From an uncultured Mollicutes bacterium (GTDB lineage: Bacteria > Bacillota_I > Bacilli_A > Acholeplasmatales > Anaeroplasmataceae): a DNA stretch of 12,160 bases. The stretch spans positions 1-12,160 of the forward strand of contig CALCWU010000204.1 of NCBI GenBank assembly GCA_937905855.1, written 5' to 3'. This document shows positions 8,196 through 12,160 of the stretch, one piece after another (positions within the stretch are counted from its first letter, which is position 1; each line of letters opens with the position of its first letter). The notes beneath the pieces are model-generated. The model worked only from the letters and a program-made list of their open reading frames with translations. It had not been told where the DNA came from and made no database searches. Made by a program: the position numbers and the translations under genes.

Positions 8196-8479
8196 TGAAG
8201 ATTGATACAGATTATGTTATTAGGCTAATTGCTGCCTTAAAGAAAACAATGGATAAGATGGATGAAAGCACTAAAGAATTTATGAAAGGTGCTAGTAGCT
8301 TTAAAGCAAATTTTGAATCTGATGCTTCTAAAGAGGCTGTTGAGCTTGTTCAAAAAATTACCCAAACTATTGCAAGCATTAATTCGATAATTAATGAAAG
8401 CTCTGAAAAGGTAATAAATGGAGCCAAAGGTATTGCTGAGGCTGAAAATATTGCGAAAGGATTAATTGGTAGATTATAA
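8195..8479 (+). CDS. WXG100-like small helical protein without the WXG motif
   Basis: 94 residues from the ATG at 8195, which overlaps the ATPase stop by one base (TAATG). The protein is almost entirely helical: one helix to about residue 40, a break around NFESDAS, then a second long amphipathic helix ending in KGLIGRL. Length, hairpin shape and position right after an EssC-type ATPase and before a true WXG100 gene fit the EsxA/EsxB fold. The Trp-x-Gly turn is replaced by F-E-S-D, and the protein has no Trp or Cys. WXG100 proteins commonly act as pairs in which one partner can lack the motif, so a heterodimer with the next gene product is likely. No C-terminal YxxxD/E secretion signal is seen. 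Confidence is high that it is a gene, moderate for the family. Confidence 0.75.
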   Translation: MKIDTDYVIRLIAALKKTMDKMDESTKEFMKGASSFKANFESDASKEAVELVQKITQTIASINSIINESSEKVINGAKGIAEAENIAKGLIGRL

Positions 8480-8781
8480 TGGCAAACATTTCTTCAAAAA
8501 TTGAGTATGCTGATAAGGTTGTATCAAATTTCGCCGAAAAGCTTAATAACTATAATAACGAAATGAAGGATAACATTAAGCTAATTCAAAATTATATTGC
8601 TTCACTTGGAACTCATTGGGAAGGCGATCTTTATAATTCATTTAATAAAAAAATGAATGATGAGCTTTTAATGCTTAATTCTCAAATTCAAAGAGGAGAA
8701 AAGCTTAAAGGGGAATTAGATAAATATATAGAGAGATTTAAAGCGGCATTAGACCAGCTTCGTAAATCAGGAGAGAAATAA
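8479..8781 (+). CDS. WXG100 (ESAT-6-like) protein
   Basis: 100 residues, exactly the family's usual length, with the diagnostic turn W47-E48-G49 between two long helices. The motif is followed by the expected pattern WEGDLYNSF with an aromatic residue 5 and 8 positions after the Trp. The N-terminal helix (about 5-42) and C-terminal helix (about 52-95) are amphipathic and rich in Asn, Lys and Glu. WXG100 proteins are small hairpins exported by, and partly activating, EssC/EccC ATPases. A canonical C-terminal YxxxD/E signal is not present in the expected form (the only late Tyr gives YIERF). Its start overlaps the preceding stop by one base (TAATG) with only a weak upstream purine stretch, so translation is probably coupled to the preceding gene, favouring equal production of the two helical proteins. 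Confidence 0.9.
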   Translation: MANISSKIEYADKVVSNFAEKLNNYNNEMKDNIKLIQNYIASLGTHWEGDLYNSFNKKMNDELLMLNSQIQRGEKLKGELDKYIERFKAALDQLRKSGEK

Positions 8782-9047
8782 TGGCTTTTTTTGGAAAAAT
8801 TACCATACCTGATGGTTCATTTTTTGGCGAAAGCATTGATGTTAGTGAATATAAGATAAATATTACATCCTGGGATGATGATATCGGTAAATCTTTATTA
8901 AATGAGCTAAAAAAGCCGCTTAATAGCTTCAATAGAAATCTAGGAAATTATTATGATATAATTAATAAATTATCAAAAATAAATCCTGATGATTATAAAT
9001 ATGAATCAATTGCCTCTCTAATTGAAAAAAAGAGGGTTAAGCTATGA
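8781..9047 (+). CDS. Small protein of unknown function in T7SS-like operon
   Basis: 88 residues. The start overlaps the WXG100 stop by one base (TAATG) and has a good AGGAGA site about 6 bases upstream. The first about 30 residues look like beta strands and turns (FFGKITIPDGSFFGESI), followed by SWDDD and then two helices separated by a PDDY turn. It ends in a basic tail, EKKRVKL. There is no signal peptide, membrane helix or WXG motif, and I do not recognise a family. Its ATGA overlap with the next gene indicates a tight translational unit with the 348-residue coiled-coil protein. An adaptor or chaperone role, like the small helper genes often found before T7SS substrates, is possible but not shown by the sequence. 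Confidence 0.8.
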   Translation: MAFFGKITIPDGSFFGESIDVSEYKINITSWDDDIGKSLLNELKKPLNSFNRNLGNYYDIINKLSKINPDDYKYESIASLIEKKRVKL

Positions 9048-10090
9048 GCTTTCAGGTAAATACTACAAGAGGCTATATTGAAAGCTTTAAAAGTAATTTG
9101 GATAATATTGAAAATGATTTAAAAAGATATTATTCTGATGCCAATAAAGCTCATGAGATTATTGAGAATAAAATTAACGAAGCAATAAATACAATTAATG
9201 AATCTTTAGACAAAATTAATTATGATATTGATATAGCCAAAAATGTTATTGATGATAATAATTATGTTTTAAATCAATTAGATAATGAACGCGATAAGGC
9301 TTTAAAGCATATAGAGGAATGTAAAAGCATTGTTGCTCAATCAGAGGCTGAAAGAGAAGCAGCATCAAGGGCAATGTCCAATATATCTAAGCCAACTTCA
9401 ACTGGTAACAGTGATGTTGATAGAATGAATAACGAGGCTTATGCAAGAGCTAAAAATGAAGCAAGCAGAGGCGTTTCTTGTGCGAATGCTAATCTAGGAA
9501 ATGCTAATGAGGCTCTTCGAAGAGCAAATGAGGCATTAAGAAATATTGAATCAAATATTAGCTATGTTAATGGTGTTAATAAAGAATTAGAAAATATAAT
9601 TAAGCAATTAGAAGTTAACAAAAGAAGCTTAGAGAAATCATTATCTAATTTAAAAGATAATTTAAGAGTACTAAATGAAAGCTTTAATAGCTTTAAAAAT
9701 TATTGTTCTAGTTATATTTCTTTAATTGACAAATTAAAAAGTATAACTGATAATTTAAAAACATACATTAATAATGTTATTAATTTTTTAAATATTAATG
9801 AAGATTATAATGCTTGTAATGTTTCTATTGATAGAGTGGATAATTTGGTTAATTATATAAATTATTTTCAAAATCTTATTAATAAAATAAGAAACGAAAA
9901 TGATGGTCTTATTAATAATGTTATGTATCTTAATGATTCATTTCAATCTGAGTTATCAAACCTTTGTAGGCAACAATGTAACGATATTACCACTAATGCT
10001 AACAATTATGTTGATTTCTTAAAAAAGACAACTGATAAATTAAGGTTAGCATATAATGAGCTTTTAAAATATATTTCAGTATTAAGGTAG
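9044..10090 (+). CDS. Long coiled-coil protein, candidate T7SS substrate or structural partner
   Basis: 348 residues, nearly all helical, very rich in Asn, Lys, Glu and Ser. A first coiled-coil arm (about 5-112) and a second (about 130-220) are joined by a Pro/Gly/Ser/Thr loop, SKPTSTGNSD (about 114-124), the expected shape of an antiparallel hairpin. The C-terminal about 120 residues form more helices with a Cys pair, CRQQC. There is no signal peptide, membrane segment or lipobox, so it is cytoplasmic or exported by a Sec-independent route. It starts at an ATG overlapping the previous TGA stop (ATGA) and is the last gene before the terminator. Last position after WXG100-size genes is typical of LXG-type substrates, but no C-terminal toxin domain can be recognised. 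An SMC-like or structural filament role is equally open. Confidence 0.82.
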   Translation: MSFQVNTTRGYIESFKSNLDNIENDLKRYYSDANKAHEIIENKINEAINTINESLDKINYDIDIAKNVIDDNNYVLNQLDNERDKALKHIEECKSIVAQSEAEREAASRAMSNISKPTSTGNSDVDRMNNEAYARAKNEASRGVSCANANLGNANEALRRANEALRNIESNISYVNGVNKELENIIKQLEVNKRSLEKSLSNLKDNLRVLNESFNSFKNYCSSYISLIDKLKSITDNLKTYINNVINFLNINEDYNACNVSIDRVDNLVNYINYFQNLINKIRNENDGLINNVMYLNDSFQSELSNLCRQQCNDITTNANNYVDFLKKTTDKLRLAYNELLKYISVLR

Positions 10091-10117
10091 GTTATGTATT
10101 AAACCTACTTTTTTTTT
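10085..10117 (+). terminator. Rho-independent terminator of the T7SS-like operon
   Basis: A 7-bp stem, GTAGGTT / AACCTAC, extendable by a G-U and an A-U pair, surrounds an 8-base loop and is followed by nine T (10109-10117). The TAG stop codon of the coiled-coil gene lies within the left arm of the stem. Confidence 0.9.
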
Positions 10118-10129
10118 GTACTATTTATA

Positions 10130-10138
10130 TGTTATAAT
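10130..10138 (+). promoter_or_regulatory. Extended -10 promoter for the lipoprotein genes
   Basis: TGTTATAAT is an extended -10 element (TG, one base, then TATAAT at 10133-10138). The -35 position falls in the T-run of the preceding terminator and is poor (TTTTTT), which the TG extension could compensate for. It gives a leader of about 35 bases before the ATG at 10180. Confidence 0.7.
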
Positions 10139-10167
10139 ATAGTCGATGAAAGCGCTATCAATTAAAT

Positions 10168-10176
10168 GAGGTGAGG
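10168..10176 (+). promoter_or_regulatory. Ribosome binding site that fixes the start at 10180
   Basis: GAGGTGAGG, a strong match to the 16S tail complement, precedes the ATG at 10180. An in-frame GTG at 10171 lies inside it and would add three residues, so it is part of the binding site rather than the start. Confidence 0.85.
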
Positions 10177-10179
10177 TAT

Positions 10180-11313
10180 ATGAAGTTTAAAAGAATATTT
10201 TTTGTTTTATTTATCTTGGCGTGTATGTCTTGCAGTAAGAAGGAAAATGAATTTAATGAAGGAGATCAATATATTGAGGATGGCATAATATATACATATT
10301 ATGATTTAGACATTGAAAGACCATTTAAAAAGGAAGCAAATGAAAACTTTTATAATCAATATTATTATGATATGTCTAGTCTAGAAACTCTTTCTGATGT
10401 TGGTTTATTTCCTGAGCATAGTGAAAATAGTGGTGATTACTGGGATGTATTGTATAAATATTACTCATCACCACTTTATGCTCCAGTTAATGCTGTAAGC
10501 TATAAATTAAATGATATGTATCACTTGGAGAAGGGATTTATAGTAACGGGATATACAAATGATGTTTCTAGTGACGTCTTTATACGTGGCGAAATTAAAG
10601 ATGAGATTGTTTGGGGAATTGGCTTTAAAGCCTTAGCTTTAGCACCAATTAAAAGTATTAAAATTATGAATGAACATTTTTTTATAATTCATCCTTATGC
10701 TTTTGATGGCTGTAATGAACTTTTAGATTTTAAGACAAGAAAGGACAAAGTGATAGTGCTATCAATGGGAATTAGTAATTGTAATAACCTTAAATATATA
10801 AGTGGTATTACTTTATTTTCTGATTGTTCATTGTATAATTTAAATTCTTTAGTTTCCCTTGAATTTTTAAATGACTTAAAACATGATCGCTATGGTTCTA
10901 TCATAGGCACTGGTTTAAGAAAATCATCTATTTATCTTTGCCCAAATTTAAAAGAGATTAATTTAGTGAATACTAGTAGTATAGTTTGGTCTGGTTCTAA
11001 TTATAGTTTTGTATATCACCAAGATGGAAATTATATTTCATTTAATTCGATTCCTTTCTATGTTTTTGATAATTATAAAATTGAACTAAATGACAAGCTG
11101 TATACTAAATATCAAGGTGGTTTTATTTGTTATGATGAGAACAATAAGGCCTATTTACCTTTTTTGAATAATGGCTTAAATTGTGAGGGAGAAATAACCA
11201 TTGCTGAGGGCAGTGAAAAATTTAGGCTTGAGGATGGTCATATTTATTTTAATTTTGATAAACCTGATATTCAAAATGGATTGTTTTATAAAACCAAAAT
11301 AAAGTATTTATAG
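10180..11313 (+). CDS. Surface lipoprotein with divergent BspA/LRR_5-like region
   Basis: 377 residues. A short basic N-terminus (MKFKR) and hydrophobic core lead to a lipobox-like end, LACMSC-SKK. C18 is the likely lipidated Cys by comparison with the next gene, with C15 an alternative. Mature protein: a Tyr/Asp/Asn-rich segment containing YNQYYYDMS, then GFIVTGY (about 118), GIGFKAL (about 146), IHPYAFDGCNEL (about 170) and LFSDCSLYNL, which match the spacing of BspA-type LRR units in weakened form. The C-terminal about 100 residues are beta-rich without a recognisable domain. It would be anchored to the outer face of the membrane. It has its own extended -10 promoter and is followed 9 bases later by a paralogue. 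Membership of the secretion system is suggested only by adjacency and by the shared LRR theme with the protein at 684-2936. Confidence 0.83.
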   Translation: MKFKRIFFVLFILACMSCSKKENEFNEGDQYIEDGIIYTYYDLDIERPFKKEANENFYNQYYYDMSSLETLSDVGLFPEHSENSGDYWDVLYKYYSSPLYAPVNAVSYKLNDMYHLEKGFIVTGYTNDVSSDVFIRGEIKDEIVWGIGFKALALAPIKSIKIMNEHFFIIHPYAFDGCNELLDFKTRKDKVIVLSMGISNCNNLKYISGITLFSDCSLYNLNSLVSLEFLNDLKHDRYGSIIGTGLRKSSIYLCPNLKEINLVNTSSIVWSGSNYSFVYHQDGNYISFNSIPFYVFDNYKIELNDKLYTKYQGGFICYDENNKAYLPFLNNGLNCEGEITIAEGSEKFRLEDGHIYFNFDKPDIQNGLFYKTKIKYL

Positions 11314-11322
11314 GAGGAGCTT

Positions 11323-12160
11323 ATGAAAAGAAAAATAATAATTTTAATTAATCTATTTTTGCTTATATTTATAGTTTGCTCATGTAATAAAAAAGACAAA
11401 ATTTCTCCTATTAATAAATATAAGTCTGAGGATACAGTAACTTTAGATGGCTTGTCATATACATATTATTCATATGAGGATCTTTATATAAACAATATTC
11501 CTTTTGATAACTCACAAGAATATAAACCATATTATAACCAATATTATTATGATATGTCTGATTTGTCCCAAAAAAAGATTGAAGGCTTTAGTGGATTATT
11601 GTTCAAAAATTATATTACTGCAGGTGTTGCATCTTATGATAAAAATAATTTAGAAATATTCTCAAGAGATTGTAGTCCAATAACTTCACCAACTAATGCT
11701 TATTATTTTCGTATTGTTGATTTTTTTAGGTTTGAAAGAATGGGCGGATTTATAGTAAGTGGATATGATGATTCACTTGAAGGTGATGTTGAAATACCTA
11801 AAGAAATAGATGGCTTTAAGGTTCTTGGTATTGGCTTTAAGGCTTTGGAAAATTCTAAAATTTGTAATTTACAATTAAGTGGGCAAATCATTCATCCTTA
11901 TGCTATTAACAAGTGCGATAATTTAAAAACAATAAAGGGATTTGGAACAGTTTTATCGATGGGAATTGCTAATTGTAAGAAGCTAAAGGAAATATCTGAC
12001 TTAGCATTATTTTCTGATTGTGCTTTATATAATCTTGAAAAATTAGTTTATGCTCAATCAATACAAGATTCTTTTTTAGATTATCTTCCTTCAGGATTTT
12101 GTTCAGGCTTACGAAAAAGTAAGGTTTATAATTGTCCAAATTATATTGAAGCTGGTAATG
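11323..12160 (+). CDS. BspA-like surface lipoprotein, 3' end beyond window
   Basis: The frame is open from the ATG at 11323 to the window edge (279 complete codons), so the gene is truncated only by the window. AGGAGG at 11312-11317 overlaps the stop codon of the preceding gene. The N-terminus MKRKIIILINLF... ends in a good lipobox, V18-C19-S20-C21, followed by NKK. It is a tandem paralogue of the preceding lipoprotein, sharing YNQYYYDMS, GFIV(S/T)GY, GIGFKAL, IHPYA, LSMGI(A/S)NC, LFSDC(A/S)LYNL and GLRKS. Its BspA signature is clearer: GYDDSLEGDVEIPKEIDG followed by FKVLGIGFKAL at about 140-175 matches the usual lead-in of LRR_5 repeats. An extracellular adhesion or binding role is the family expectation; the ligand is unknown. 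Confidence 0.82.
   Translation, partial: MKRKIIILINLFLLIFIVCSCNKKDKISPINKYKSEDTVTLDGLSYTYYSYEDLYINNIPFDNSQEYKPYYNQYYYDMSDLSQKKIEGFSGLLFKNYITAGVASYDKNNLEIFSRDCSPITSPTNAYYFRIVDFFRFERMGGFIVSGYDDSLEGDVEIPKEIDGFKVLGIGFKALENSKICNLQLSGQIIHPYAINKCDNLKTIKGFGTVLSMGIANCKKLKEISDLALFSDCALYNLEKLVYAQSIQDSFLDYLPSGFCSGLRKSKVYNCPNYIEAGN

Noticed and set aside
9044..9047. TGA read as Trp (Mollicutes code)
   Set aside because: Trp is TGG throughout the long genes, no internal TGA interrupts them, and this TGA sits in a normal ATGA stop/start overlap.
9044..10090. LXG polymorphic toxin
   Set aside because: Position and helical content fit, but the whole protein is coiled coil, with no globular C-terminal toxin domain or catalytic motif visible and no immunity gene after it before the terminator.
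1..12160. CRISPR array, tRNA/rRNA, transposase or integrase, prophage genes
   Set aside because: I saw no spaced short repeats, RNA gene signatures or mobile-element proteins on either strand. The only repeats are the gene-scale duplications described.

Overview
The window is very AT-rich, tightly packed and coded entirely on the + strand. It uses the standard code: Trp is TGG throughout, and the stops are mostly TAA/TAG with one TGA. Strong AGGAG-type ribosome binding sites, sigma-A-like promoters, rho-independent terminators and lipobox lipoproteins point to a low-GC Gram-positive relative (Bacillota, Bacilli/Erysipelotrichia or an RF39-like lineage). The BspA-type leucine-rich repeats suggest a host-associated, probably gut, organism. 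The taxonomic placement is an inference from style only.

Layout. Positions 3-551 hold the 3' part of a polytopic membrane protein, closed by a terminator. Positions 607-2984 hold a single-gene unit with its own promoter and terminator. It encodes a helical-repeat/coiled-coil protein with about nine membrane helices and a C-terminal BspA-like LRR domain. Positions 3009-10117 form a six-gene operon: a paralogue of the previous gene without the LRR domain; an 1124-residue FtsK/EssC-family ATPase; two WXG100-size helical proteins, one with a true W-E-G turn; an 88-residue protein; and a 348-residue coiled-coil protein. The genes from the ATPase onward overlap by 1 to 4 bases. After the terminator, a new promoter drives two tandem paralogous lipoproteins with BspA/LRR_5-like sequence (10180-11313, and 11323 to the window end, incomplete).

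Interpretation. An FtsK/EssC-type ATPase beside WXG100 proteins is the core signature of type VII secretion (T7SS). No EssA, EssB, EsaA or EsaB is recognisable here. The ATPase shows no transmembrane helices or FHA domains, and it appears to be three RecA-like modules of which only the middle one keeps Walker motifs. A reasonable model is a divergent, minimal T7SS. In it, the polytopic coiled-coil proteins would supply the membrane platform that canonical EssC provides itself, the WXG100-like pair would be the secreted or adaptor heterodimer, and the 88- and 348-residue proteins would be partner or substrate. The LRR-bearing paralogue and the lipoproteins would add surface-exposed parts. The T7SS family link is well supported. 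The division of labour is hypothesis.
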